Below are positions 34,729-43,928 of a stretch of DNA of 64,000 bases, one piece after another. Both the position numbers and the translations under genes were made by a program. The stretch covers positions 496,001-560,000 of the forward strand of contig JAHEWK010000008.1 in NCBI GenBank assembly GCA_020740775.1, written 5' to 3'. A model generated the notes under the pieces. It had not been told where the DNA came from. It saw only the letters and a program-made list of their open reading frames with translations, and searched no databases. Position 1 is the stretch's first letter. Every line of letters begins with the position of its first letter. Source of the DNA: Ilyonectria destructans. Its lineage: Eukaryota > Ascomycota > Sordariomycetes > Hypocreales > Nectriaceae.

Positions 34729-36420
34729 ATGAAGTGGTACACCATTTTCCCCATCATATACTTGGGTTTCTGTTCTGCAGCCGACCTAACATGGCCTTCA
34801 GAAGTGGACGAACTCGAGGAGATCATGTTCCAGCTTACGTCCTTCCGAGCGAGACAATTCTCCGACACCATCAGTCCATGCAGCAAGGAAGCCTCGGGTC
34901 CCGGCCGACAGAATGCTGCTGAATGGTTGCGCACCGCTTTTCACGATATGTCGACTGCCAACATCGCCTCTGGCACAGGTGGATTAGATGCATCGATACA
35001 ATACGAGCTCAGCAGTGGCGAGAACGCTGGCCCAGGACTTAGGACAACCCTAGAATCCATGGCTCTTTTCGTCAATAAGCGAACTAGTCTATCCGATCTA
35101 ATCGCCCTCGGTGTCTACGCCTCAGTGCGATCATGCGGAGGGCCCACCGTGGCAGTTCGGGCCGGACGCAGGGACGCAACAGAAAGTGGAAATCCGGGTG
35201 TTCCGCAAGCAGAAGATTCGGTCTCTGATTTCGCGCGGATTTTTGAGCGGATGGGCTTCACTCACGAGGAGGCAATCCAGGTCACGGCCTGTGGACACAC
35301 GCTTGGGGGAGTTCACAGCGCTCAATTCGCGGACATCGTCCCTCCGGGAAGTACCACCAACGGCGTCGCGGACCTGGACTCCAGTACAGCTGTCTTCGAT
35401 AATAAGATCGTGACCGAATATTTGAGCGGTAGCACTAAAAATCCGTTGGTTGTCGGTCCTTCAGTCAAAATATCCAAACACTCCGACTTCAAGCTCTTCA
35501 ACTCGGACGGCAATAACACCATGACGAGAATGGCAGACGACAATGAATTTAGAGAAGTTTGCAAGGTGGTTTTACAAAAGATGATCGATACCGTTCCCTC
35601 CGGGGTCGAACTTTCACGTCCTATCGTGCCTTACATGGTCAAACCCGTGGACCTACAGCTCACGCTGGAGGATGGCGGATCCAATATTTTGTTCACAGGG
35701 TTCATTCGTGTTAAGACGACAGATGATCCTGAGGGTTCCATTGAAAGCGTCACGGTCACGTACAAAAATCGACAAGACCGTTCCTCGTGTGGCTCTACGT
35801 CTTGCTCAATCACCGCGACGGTACAAGGTCGAAGCCTAGGATTCGACGATACTTTTGATTTCTTTCCAATTGCGGCAAGGATTCCTGTTTCTTCGGGCAT
35901 TTATTCTTTCGTCGTAACCGTTAATAATGCTGACGGAACTCGGACCCGGTACGACAATGACGGCAAGGAATACCCCTTACGAGATGCCATCTTTCTGCAG
36001 AAACCCCAAAGCTGTCTTCAGGGGTCTAGCGGTGCGTTGAAGCTGGTAGCCGCTGTTCGCAATGACAGATTGAGCCAGGGCGCGAAGGCAACCATTTCCT
36101 ACAAGGTCCCTCAATCGAATAGTCCAGTACCGGCCCTCAGGACCACCACTCTCGATCTTGTAAGAGGGAATTGCGTTGGAGATTACACTTTCTTTACTGT
36201 TGAGCATAAAGTCGAAGGTGGGCTAGCACATGAGTCTCGCATTGATGTGAGCAACGGGGACATGTCGGATAGTTTCAAGAACGTCAACGATATCGGCGAC
36301 ACCTGCCGCCCATTCTCTAGCCCACCATCTTGCAACGGCGGTATTTCGCTGAGAAACTTAGGAGGCGTGGCTTCGAAACCATTGAGGAGAAAGTTCTCGA
36401 GACGAGACATTGGCAGTTGA
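34729..36420 (+). CDS. Secreted class II-like haem peroxidase with C-terminal extension
   Basis: A 563-aa intronless protein. A signal peptide is clear (MKWYTIFPIIYLGFCSA, cleavage near 17). The haem peroxidase domain covers about 30-290. Distal Arg and His lie in WLRTAFHDMS (R68, H72); GTGGLDASIQYEL is the distal calcium/structural segment; SDLIALGVYASVRSCGGP and AVRAGRRDA follow; the proximal haem ligand His is in TACGHTLGGVHSAQF (H190). Residues 300-540 form an extension with beta-rich segments and paired Cys, seen in fungal hybrid-type peroxidases of ascomycetes; I see no WSC domain. The extension's role is unknown. Codon third positions are less G/C-biased than in neighbouring genes, and both flanks are AT-rich, so this could be an accessory or transferred gene (inference). 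Possible substrates are phenolics; no Mn site was established. Confidence 0.9.
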   Translation: MKWYTIFPIIYLGFCSAADLTWPSEVDELEEIMFQLTSFRARQFSDTISPCSKEASGPGRQNAAEWLRTAFHDMSTANIASGTGGLDASIQYELSSGENAGPGLRTTLESMALFVNKRTSLSDLIALGVYASVRSCGGPTVAVRAGRRDATESGNPGVPQAEDSVSDFARIFERMGFTHEEAIQVTACGHTLGGVHSAQFADIVPPGSTTNGVADLDSSTAVFDNKIVTEYLSGSTKNPLVVGPSVKISKHSDFKLFNSDGNNTMTRMADDNEFREVCKVVLQKMIDTVPSGVELSRPIVPYMVKPVDLQLTLEDGGSNILFTGFIRVKTTDDPEGSIESVTVTYKNRQDRSSCGSTSCSITATVQGRSLGFDDTFDFFPIAARIPVSSGIYSFVVTVNNADGTRTRYDNDGKEYPLRDAIFLQKPQSCLQGSSGALKLVAAVRNDRLSQGAKATISYKVPQSNSPVPALRTTTLDLVRGNCVGDYTFFTVEHKVEGGLAHESRIDVSNGDMSDSFKNVNDIGDTCRPFSSPPSCNGGISLRNLGGVASKPLRRKFSRRDIGS

Positions 36421-37204
36421 AACGCGGGCACCAGGAGGCGGTACCAGCGGAGTGTAGGACTACTTGCTTGGACAGCGAGGGGATTTTGCAGCGGAGCAAC
36501 AGCTTACCAGTCGATGCGATGCACAGAATTTGTTGAGACGAGTAGCGAATTCCAAGATAATGTGGAAACGGAATAGTGACTGTAATTGAGACCAATGCTT
36601 TACGTAGATAGTTTTAATTAAATTATAAGTTCTCTTTCAAGCAAATCAATTAAGAGCATTACTCTCAGCACACATGCATCTTACTATTTACACCCACAAG
36701 GATGTGCCCCAGCGGTAAAGGAGTCACCCATAACGTATCCAGTTCAGTATCACACACCAAGCAAGTTTAGTAAGATTGATTATTATAATTTATCACTGCT
36801 CATCAAGACGTTTTATTTTTATATTTTATTAAATTCGGTAACTAATGCTGATATTTAGGTTCAAGGTGTACTCCTAATTGCACGCATGGGTCAGGTACGT
36901 GGATTGAGCTGAGGTTTATGTAAAAAATATTTGTACGTATGTATGAATAGTAACTGAGTACTGTATGAATAGCAATACTCTTAATATATTTATGGCATTG
37001 CCTCCAGATGTGCCGTGGCTAAGACAATGATTTTGCTGGGCGGAAAATGCGGTAGACGACTTTGCTACCCCGCGACGCGTCGTTGGAACACGGTTGGCGC
37101 CAAGTTTATTCCAGCCGCTTCCCGTCAGAGTTGCACTCCAACTTCACCTCACTCAACGTGAAAGCGACGTCTCGACATCCCAATCAATCCTCATCTCGCC
37201 AAAA
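36421..37204. other. AT-rich spacer between peroxidase and MHF1 genes
   Basis: About 780 bp. 36600-36990 is strongly AT-rich and without open frames, resembling decayed or RIP-affected DNA, though no element could be recognised. 37020-37204 returns to normal composition and must hold the MHF1 promoter and leader. Confidence 0.5.
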
Positions 37205-37679
37205 ATGGCCGACGCCTCCAGCGACGAAGACCGCGAGGTATAAAGCCCTTTGACCCCTCGTCACGAATAGCAACCTGGAATTAACCCACTCGCTCCAGCG
37301 CCTCAAGGCTGCCCTGTGGTACGCCATCGGCCAGATGGTCGATGAAGAGTCCCTCAAGCGCAACCGCAATGCCACGCCCCAGTTCGTCGGCGCTCTAACG
37401 GAGCTTGTCTGGACGCAGATTGGTGAGTCAATGCCATTCCCGTCTCCACGCGCGAGGATCCCGGCTGACAAGGCGCGACGAATCGTAGAGAACGTGGGCA
37501 CCGACTTGGAGAGCTTCAGCAACCACGCAGGGCGGAGCACCGTGACCACCGATGATGTGCTGCTACTTGCGCGGAAGAACCCGGATCTGCATCAGATCAT
37601 GAAGGAGTTTGTTGACCAGACCAAGGCCGAGAAGGAGGCCGCTAAGACCAAAGGCTCTGCGAGTAAAGGCCGACGATAA
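37205..37679 (+). CDS. MHF1: CENP-S / MHF1 histone-fold protein
   Basis: A 115-aa histone-fold protein. Exons: 37205-37237 (MADASSDEDRE), 37299-37422 and 37489-37679. The core reads RLKAALWYAIGQMVDEE, NATPQFVGALTELVWTQI-E, NVGTDLESFSNHAGRSTVT, then TDDVLLLARKNPDLHQIMKEF, the classical MHF1/CENP-S fold; a basic Lys-rich tail follows. MHF1 pairs with MHF2/CENP-X; together they bind DNA, support the FANCM/Mph1 helicase at stalled forks, and join the CENP-T/W complex at kinetochores. Intron 2 (37423-37488) is 66 nt, divisible by three, and contains no stop in frame, so an unspliced message would still encode a protein with 22 extra residues inside the fold. The family length (about 100-140 aa) supports splicing. 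Confidence 0.92.
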
Positions 37680-37911
37680 GAGCAAGAAGCGATTTAATGA
37701 TCACTCGCCTGTGTTTTATTTGGCGTTTTGGTGCAAGAAATGGTATGTTCGCTACGAAACGCAATATGAAGAAGGCGCTCATTATGACAGATTTAGTGGA
37801 CGGAAATACATGACATATGACTTGCAATTCCTAGTCCTCGCAATTATACCTGGTCCGCCGTCGCTCCCTTGCCCGTACTCCAGTTTGCTGCAAACAACTC
37901 TACGAGGAGGC

Positions 37912-38463
37912 TTACAGCCAAGCGACCAAGGCTCCCATAACAGGCAACAAGGCCAAAGTTTTACTGCTAATGATAGCAGAGGCAGCACTATCATCATCAT
38001 CACTGCTCTTATTCGACGATTTCTTCGAGCTGTCATCATCATTGCTGTCGTCATCGTTCGAACCCGTCTCGGCCGCATCATCAGCATCCGAGGCGCTTGT
38101 CGGATCGCCGCCATCGACGGAGAGACACCCCATAATGTCAGTGGATGTATCAATGACACAGGTCTCGTCGGGGTTACAGTACGTAAGCCCCGTAGAGCAG
38201 CATGTGTAACCGGTGGGCATGCAGCCCATGTAGTCTCCCACGCAGCACTCGGTGCCAACCACTGGGCAGGAATGGCCATACCCAGATACTACAAGGTGCT
38301 GTCAGTGAGGGCTGAGAGTCGTTGATGGGAAAGGGGGAAGATGCAAACCATCATAACCACAAAAGTCGCGAGCTTCGATGCCTCGACTGCGGACGCGGGG
38401 GCTGGACGTCAGGGTTGCAGTGGCAGTAGCTACGAAGAGCAAGGAGGTAGAAAGAGACTTCAT
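37912..38463 (-). CDS. Cysteine-rich, probably GPI-anchored cell-surface protein
   Basis: A 163-aa secreted protein. Exon 1 (38463-38349) encodes a signal peptide (MKSLSTSLLFVATATATLTS) and GIEARDFCGYD; exon 2 (38288-37912) continues SGYGHSCPVVGTECC. The Cys-rich region GDYMGCMPTGYTCCSTGLTYC resembles the small Cys modules of fungal wall-associated proteins. Then comes an Asp/Ser/Asn/Lys-rich stalk (SNDDDSNDDDSSKKSS) and a terminal hydrophobic helix (TLALLPVMGALVAWL) preceded by small residues (DSAASAIISS), which is the expected GPI attachment signal. The intron has a GTTTGC donor and GTAG acceptor and is 60 nt. Function unknown; attachment to plasma membrane or wall is inferred from the ends. 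Plus-strand frames over it are shadows. Confidence 0.82.
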
Positions 38464-39109
38464 AGTGACGATGAGTTTTCTGAATCTGATTTTAGGTGTT
38501 GCAAGAGTGGAAAGAGTTGTGTTTTTGGCTTCTCAAATGTAATATAATTTCCCTCGCCTCCCACCAGATCGCATCTTGTATACTCGAGAGCAATCCAAGG
38601 TCATCCAGCCCATCCAGCCCATCCAGCCTCGAGATATCAATTAACCCTGGCCCGGTCTCGACAGGGGAACCTCTGTTGATAGCCGAACCTTGAGAGGCAC
38701 CATTGGCGGGCGGTATCAATTCACACGGCGATAAACCCCGGCGGCTGGTTCAGCCCGTCCCCATGGAGAAAGGTCCCAGGCGTCCCGAGTATCAAGATCG
38801 GAGGCAGCGGATCAATAGAGGGAAGCAATCACTCAATATAAGCAGCCTCAAACGAGTAGTGGCGGTGGCGGTCGCTCTATTTCTCAATAGTCTCGTTAGT
38901 GCCATGTGTCACCAGCGGTAAGGCTGTCTGTTCGGCCTTCGGATTGTGCCCGCTCAGCCGCATGGCGACAAGGGATGAGGTGCATTGATTAAGCATATCT
39001 GAAGTTAGCCTGGCGAGTGGTGTTCGCGGACGCCGCATGACCGCATCCAGTCGTCTCACATTTGAAATATCGTTCGAGAGATAGTCTAAGCGAAGCAAGT
39101 CCTGCGGAT
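38464..39109. other. Intergenic between GPI-protein gene and serine dehydratase gene
   Basis: About 650 bp, both neighbours on the minus strand, so it combines the 5' region of the GPI protein and the 3' UTR of the dehydratase. Contains a 9-bp repeat at 38602-38628. No gene seen. Confidence 0.45.
38602..38628. repeat. 9-bp tandem repeat (CATCCAGCC x3)
   Basis: Three exact consecutive copies of CATCCAGCC in the upstream region of the GPI-anchored protein gene. Confidence 0.85.
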
Positions 39110-40226
39110 CTAGACCGCAGAGCTATTTACTTTTTGGGTCTTGATGCAGGACTCCTCGCCGTACTTTTCAGCGTACGTCTGCAACATTCCCAGTGTGATG
39201 TTGGATCCGCCACACACAACCAGCACCACGCGTTTGCGGCTCCATTCCTCGTCGGAAAGCCCCTGGCCAAGACGCTCCCGAAGAAGGCCACGATAGGCAG
39301 GGGCAAGCGTTGCGCCACAGGCGGCCTCGACCAAATGTCGAGCGTCGTCGGCGAACCGAACACAGCTCATGGCGGCGTCGGCGTCAGAAACGACGAGGCT
39401 CTGTAGGTTCGGGTTCTGGCTCCATTTCCACGTCTGCTCGGATACGCGCGTGGCGCCGAGTGATGTTGCGATGGAGGTGATGCCCGGCAGTGTGACGTGT
39501 GATTTGGCCAGGACACTGGCATTGAGGCTGTCGGCGCCCGATGTCTCAACGGCTAGGACCTGGGGCTTTACGCCTGGCCATTGGAAGGATTCTATCCCTT
39601 GCATTAGACCATTGAGAAGTCCGCCTCCGCCCACACTGCAGACGACGGCGTCTATGGAATCTTCCATCTGCTCCTTGAGCTCAGGGATCATAGTTGCAGC
39701 TCCCTCCCACACATGCGGGTGGTCGAAGGGCGGGACATAGACTCCGGTAGGGTCCTTAGCCAGCAGCTCTTCCCGAAGATACTGGTCAGCGGCAGCCCAA
39801 TTGCTGCCAACCTGATGGACCTCGACGCCCAGCTCGGCAAGCTTCCTCTTCATCAGAGGAGAAGTAAGAACGGGGACGACAATCGTGGCCGGGAGCCGCA
39901 GAGCAGCCGCCGAAGTGGCGCAGGCAAGTCCGGCATTGCCTCCGGAAGAGCAATAGAAGTGGACGGGGCCAGAGGCAGCGGCAGCGGCGCGGGTCATGAG
40001 GTTCCCGATGCCTCGTGATTTGAAGGAGCCCGAAGGCTGGAGGTTTTCAAGCTTGAGATATATGTTGCTGGGGGGTGTTAGTCGCCAACAACCGACTTGA
40101 GCCTGAGAGTGAGACGGATATCGGGAGAAAGCGCACTTACCAGCCAGCAACTTGGGACAGCTGAGGGCTGTGGACGCATGGCGTCTTGAACCAGGGGAGC
40201 TTGGACTCTGAATCAAGAGAGCCCAT
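39110..40226 (-). CDS. L-serine (threonine) dehydratase, PLP-dependent
   Basis: A 347-aa fold-type II PLP enzyme that deaminates L-serine (and probably threonine) to pyruvate (2-oxobutyrate) and ammonia, like yeast Cha1 and animal SDH. Exons 40226-40141 (MGSLDSESKLPWFKTPC to VAG) and 40067-39110, split in a Cys codon by a 73-nt intron with GTAAGT donor and CCAG acceptor. The catalytic Lys is K45 in LQPSGSFKSRGIGN. The PLP phosphate loop is SSGGNAGLA, with SVGGGGLLNG as the second glycine loop and VCGGSNIT near the end. The frame also stays open through the intron to an ATG at 40216, but that reading lacks the conserved first 28 residues, so the spliced form is preferred. Length matches the family (about 330-360). 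Confidence 0.95.
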
Positions 40227-41084
40227 GGTTACTGAGTGATGATATGACTATTGGGGTGTGAGTTGTGAGAAGAGAGCGGGTGAGATGACTATCTGAAAGA
40301 AGAGGAATTTCGAGTTATAGCGATTGTGGGGCGATGGCGGGGCGCTCTGAGTCGGGGCACTCTGAGTGATATTTATTATATTATTCACGGCAGCGGAACA
40401 AACTCCCGATTTTGTAGGGTTTCCGAGAGAATGAGATAGAAAAACGTCGACTCTTATTTTAGATGACAGCCGCCACAACGATGGACTCGACGACACCTGG
40501 AGATAAGACTCTGCAAATACCCACAAAAGCAACGCGCCCTTAGTCGAGTGGCCTTACATAACCGCATGTCATGGCAAGGGCGGCGATGACATGCAGGGGT
40601 TGCGTCGACATCGCGGTCAACCCCGTGCAGTAAAACTAATTGGCGAATTGCCTCTAGGTTAAACCGCGTAGAGCCGTTTTTTTATACCGACACCGGCTCA
40701 GTGTGTTGCATCGACACAGGTTGTCCCAGTCTCAATCTATTTCACTGCGATTTCTCACTCCCACCAATTCCTGCTCTCTACGGGGATGGAAGGACGAAAC
40801 CTTAGGGGCAGCCTCAACACTTGGCTCTGATTGCACCACTCCGAACACCTTGACAGTTGAATCACCTGAATTTGAACTCCAATTGCTAATATCCCATGTC
40901 GTCTTGAGAACCCCTTCCTTTTCCCGACACACCAGAAGCTATAGATATCCATGGCGTATAAGCCTGGGGCGCAATACGGTCCCAATCATCCCAACCGTCC
41001 CAATCGTCCATCCATATTTCCCAATAAGTCGAACCAACCAGTTAGAGATAATCGCCATTCCCTTCCCATATTGGAATTGACCTC
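40227..41084. other. Intergenic between serine dehydratase and F-box-like gene
   Basis: About 860 bp: upstream region of the dehydratase and 3' region of the next minus-strand gene. Moderately AT-rich, with an imperfect repeat GGGGCGCTCTGAGTCGGGGCACTCTGAGT-type duplication near 40340-40368. No coding frame supported. Confidence 0.45.
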
Positions 41085-42443
41085 TCAAATTCCCTGTTCG
41101 TCATCATCAAACCCCAACCGCACCTCCTCGTAATCATCCTCTTGAGCGTCATCTTCCGGCTCCCAATCCATCATCTCATCGTAGGCATCGTCCAGTTCAT
41201 CCAGATGCCGCTGGATGACATCGTCCTGGACGTATTTGTTGCACGCACCTAAAACATGATTCTCAAGCTGGAGCAGCGCTGCGGCACTTCTCTTCGCGTT
41301 CTGCATCCGCTGCATGAGGATTGACTGGTCGTTTCGCCAGAGATCCTGTCGCCAGCAGTCGCGCTGTCCGCCTGTCTTCTGTCGCGCCGCGAACTGGGAA
41401 AATCGAAGATGCCGCATGTCGATGGTGAGACGGGCAATCTTGGGATCCTGGCCACCATTCAGGTACGTCGTGAGGAGGTCGATCTTGACGCACCGGCAGG
41501 GGAGGGACTTGATCGCTTCTAAGACTGGAGAGTCCTTCTTGAAAAAGTCGATAAAGGTGAAGGTATCAGGTCGAACCTGCGGCGTCACGCGAATCGTAAA
41601 GGTCTGGATATTCGTCTTGACTCCCCCTGAGCACGCTTTGGCGAGGAAACCTGGCTGGACCGTGAAGACTTTGATAGCTTCGGCCATGGCCATCTGAGTC
41701 TTGTCCGAGTATCGATTGCGCTCTGCTTCGACAATCAACCGACGGAAAAAGCCGCCAAACTTCGTGATGTCTATCCTGTCGCTGAGCTCTCTTTGATTGG
41801 AGTCTTCGGGGTCTGCATCTTGGCAGTCACTTGGATCGAACGCATCATCGTCCGAGTCAGAGGCACCATCGTCAGGTTCGGATACAATGTCCGCATCTCT
41901 GGAGTCATCGAGCGAGAGGTCCTCGACGTTGACCACTTGGCCGGGGTTGGGAGGGTCTCGGAGGCGGTACAGGAATCTGTTCTCTCCATACAAAATTCTC
42001 ACTGTCTCATGATAGATTGTCTGGTTGGTACACATGATGTCGATTTCGATCCCAGGTCTCTTCCGCGCGTAGATTCGCTTCCATCCAGCTCGTACAAGGA
42101 TGGGAGGATTCACGACAAGAATGTTGCGGTAGATTTCGTCTCTGATTTCCAATGGAATCCGCATCAGGGAGCATCGACGTCGTTTCCGGCGTGCTGCCGG
42201 GGCTGATTGTGGTGCGGGGACTGATCGTGATGCCCGGGCTGGTCGTGGTGCTGGGACTGGCCGTGGTTCAGGGGCATCTCCCAGAGGAATCGACGCAACA
42301 CTGTCCTTATCGTCGTCATAGGGGTCTGGAATGCTTGGGATTGGCGCACAATCCCCTTCACCATCAAGCTGCATGTCCGGGGTAGTGTCACACTCGGGGC
42401 AGACGCAGAAGCCGTACATTTCGGTGAGGGCTGCGAGCGACAT
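41085..42443 (-). CDS. Hypothetical protein with F-box/2EXR-like motif
   Basis: A 452-aa single-exon protein. Residues 1-40 include two CxxC-like Cys (CVCPEC). A Pro/Arg-rich linker (PRPVPAPRPARASRSVPAP) leads to RRKRRRCSLMRIPLEIRDEIY, the type of Leu/Pro/Glu-Ile-Arg motif that opens fungal F-box and 2EXR-type domains. This is followed by CTNQTIYHETVRILYGENRF, also characteristic of that group of fungal proteins. A long acidic stretch (SEPDDGASDSDDDAFD) and a Leu/Arg-rich C-terminal half follow; the end is again very acidic. Many such genes are lineage-specific. A role in ubiquitin ligation is possible but unproven. Start at ATG 42443 is the first in frame. Confidence 0.75.
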   Translation of the reverse strand: MSLAALTEMYGFCVCPECDTTPDMQLDGEGDCAPIPSIPDPYDDDKDSVASIPLGDAPEPRPVPAPRPARASRSVPAPQSAPAARRKRRRCSLMRIPLEIRDEIYRNILVVNPPILVRAGWKRIYARKRPGIEIDIMCTNQTIYHETVRILYGENRFLYRLRDPPNPGQVVNVEDLSLDDSRDADIVSEPDDGASDSDDDAFDPSDCQDADPEDSNQRELSDRIDITKFGGFFRRLIVEAERNRYSDKTQMAMAEAIKVFTVQPGFLAKACSGGVKTNIQTFTIRVTPQVRPDTFTFIDFFKKDSPVLEAIKSLPCRCVKIDLLTTYLNGGQDPKIARLTIDMRHLRFSQFAARQKTGGQRDCWRQDLWRNDQSILMQRMQNAKRSAAALLQLENHVLGACNKYVQDDVIQRHLDELDDAYDEMMDWEPEDDAQEDDYEEVRLGFDDDEQGI

Positions 42444-43928
42444 GGTGATGAGGTTGAAGTGAATATGAGATGAGGTCGAAGTAAACTATGATGACGATGA
42501 GTGAAGGATGTAACAATGCGAGACCGAAGTCTTGAAGACGAGATGTTATACACGAGCGTTGGTGCTCATGCGTGATTCACGACTAAGGTATTTAGGGTGG
42601 TAATACATTAATATGACCCTCAATGAGGGAACCTAATGTTTATTTACTGCATTTTCGTTGTGCACGTCACGTTGCCAAGGCCCAAGTTTGGGTTTCAAGC
42701 TGCTTTTATTCCATCTGCCGGAATCCTGTCTAACTTTTTCGCCCCATTCTAACCTTGATGTCTACCCGACCTAACGCCCCAAGATCTCCAACGCCCATGA
42801 TAACCCAAGTCATCCGAACCCACCCTCTAGCCAGCGCTCTAGCTGGCCAGCATCCATACCCGCTCGACGCAACAAAACAGCTCCTAGAACCAGGGCTGAC
42901 ACATTTTACTGCTAATTTCCTCGATGAACCTCCGGCCCCTTCTATCTTTGTTGCCGTCTCGGAAGTCTTTTGCCAACTGTAGCAGCGCGGCCTTCTAGAT
43001 CCGGATGCAGCTAATATTGATACTAATGACTGGATTTCCTTATAAGTCGACTCTATCTCTATCGTTAAGGAATATATTATATCAAAAAATAGCTAATATA
43101 ATCTGTTAGCTTGTATTCAGGCGTTCTAGATAATAAGGCAAGTAGCTAAGAAGCCTATATTCTTTAAGAAATTTTCTATAGGCTTTAAATTTATCTTTTT
43201 TTCTATTATCTTTTAGATTATAGAGGTATTCTGTATCGTACCGGTATCTAATTGTATATCCCCAATATATAGGATAGTTTTTAAATAGAGCTTTATAGAT
43301 AATAGTTGCTATAATAAGAGTTAATAAGATTGAATAATTATTAGAGTGGAAGTTAGTCTCTTAATAACGGGAGATATCTCTCTTATATCTTATTGCACGA
43401 AATAAGGTTTCTATCTTAAGGTTATTAACTGCAGATAGCAGAGTTAAAGTCAGAAGTATTAAATTAAAGTTTCAGGTAGAGACCAGTATGCAATAACCTT
43501 ATTATTCAGCTACTGTTTTTTCTGGTGCTGGGTGTATGTAGTACTTACTGTTTATCTCTACTGTTTAAGAATACTATATGGCTTTGATCTATCTGATGAT
43601 ATTAAGTAGAGCTAAAAAAAAAAAACCAAATACATTCATATGGATGAACCCCAGCTCAGCAGCGTGTGCATTTATGATACCCGCGACAAGTTAGTAAAGC
43701 TTCTCAGGGTGTTATGCTACCCTTGATCTCCTAGTTATGAGTTCCCCTGGAAGTTCCTGGTTGCGAACTGGAGTATGGGGCAGAAAAGGGCATTGGCAAG
43801 GAGTATCATCATCACATGGCGGGCATTGCCTATTCTCATAACACATTCAGCTTGGTAATTAACTATACATTGGGGGGTATTCTATTGTCTTTTTCCTTCC
43901 AAATGGTTCACCTAGTACTCCATGCTCA
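42444..43928. other. Intergenic with AT-rich, RIP-like block
   Basis: 1.5 kb between two minus-strand genes. 42444-42750 is ordinary upstream DNA. 42755-43220 contains a decayed reading frame (separate entry). 43020-43640 is extremely AT-rich with TA runs and an A homopolymer at 43614-43624, the look of repeat-induced point mutation. 43640-43928 is mixed. No intact element or terminal repeats were identified. Confidence 0.5.
42755..43219 (+). pseudogene. Decayed reading frame with C-to-T type stop codons
   Basis: From ATG 42755 one frame reads MSTRPNAPRSPTPMITQVI and is open to 42979, then passes TAG (42980), TAA (43043), TAA (43094) and TAG (43127). All four can arise from CAA/CAG glutamine codons by C-to-T change. 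Between stops the frame still reads as protein (QRGLLDPDAANIDTNDWISL; NLLACIQAF; RQVAKKPIFFKKFS). Composition shifts abruptly to AT-rich from about 43000. I interpret it as a gene or transposon fragment inactivated by RIP-like mutation; the family is not recognised. Confidence 0.4.

Noticed and set aside
40068..40216. Unspliced 5' extension of the serine dehydratase
   Set aside because: It runs through a clear GTAAGT...CCAG intron and lacks the conserved N-terminus given by the upstream exon.
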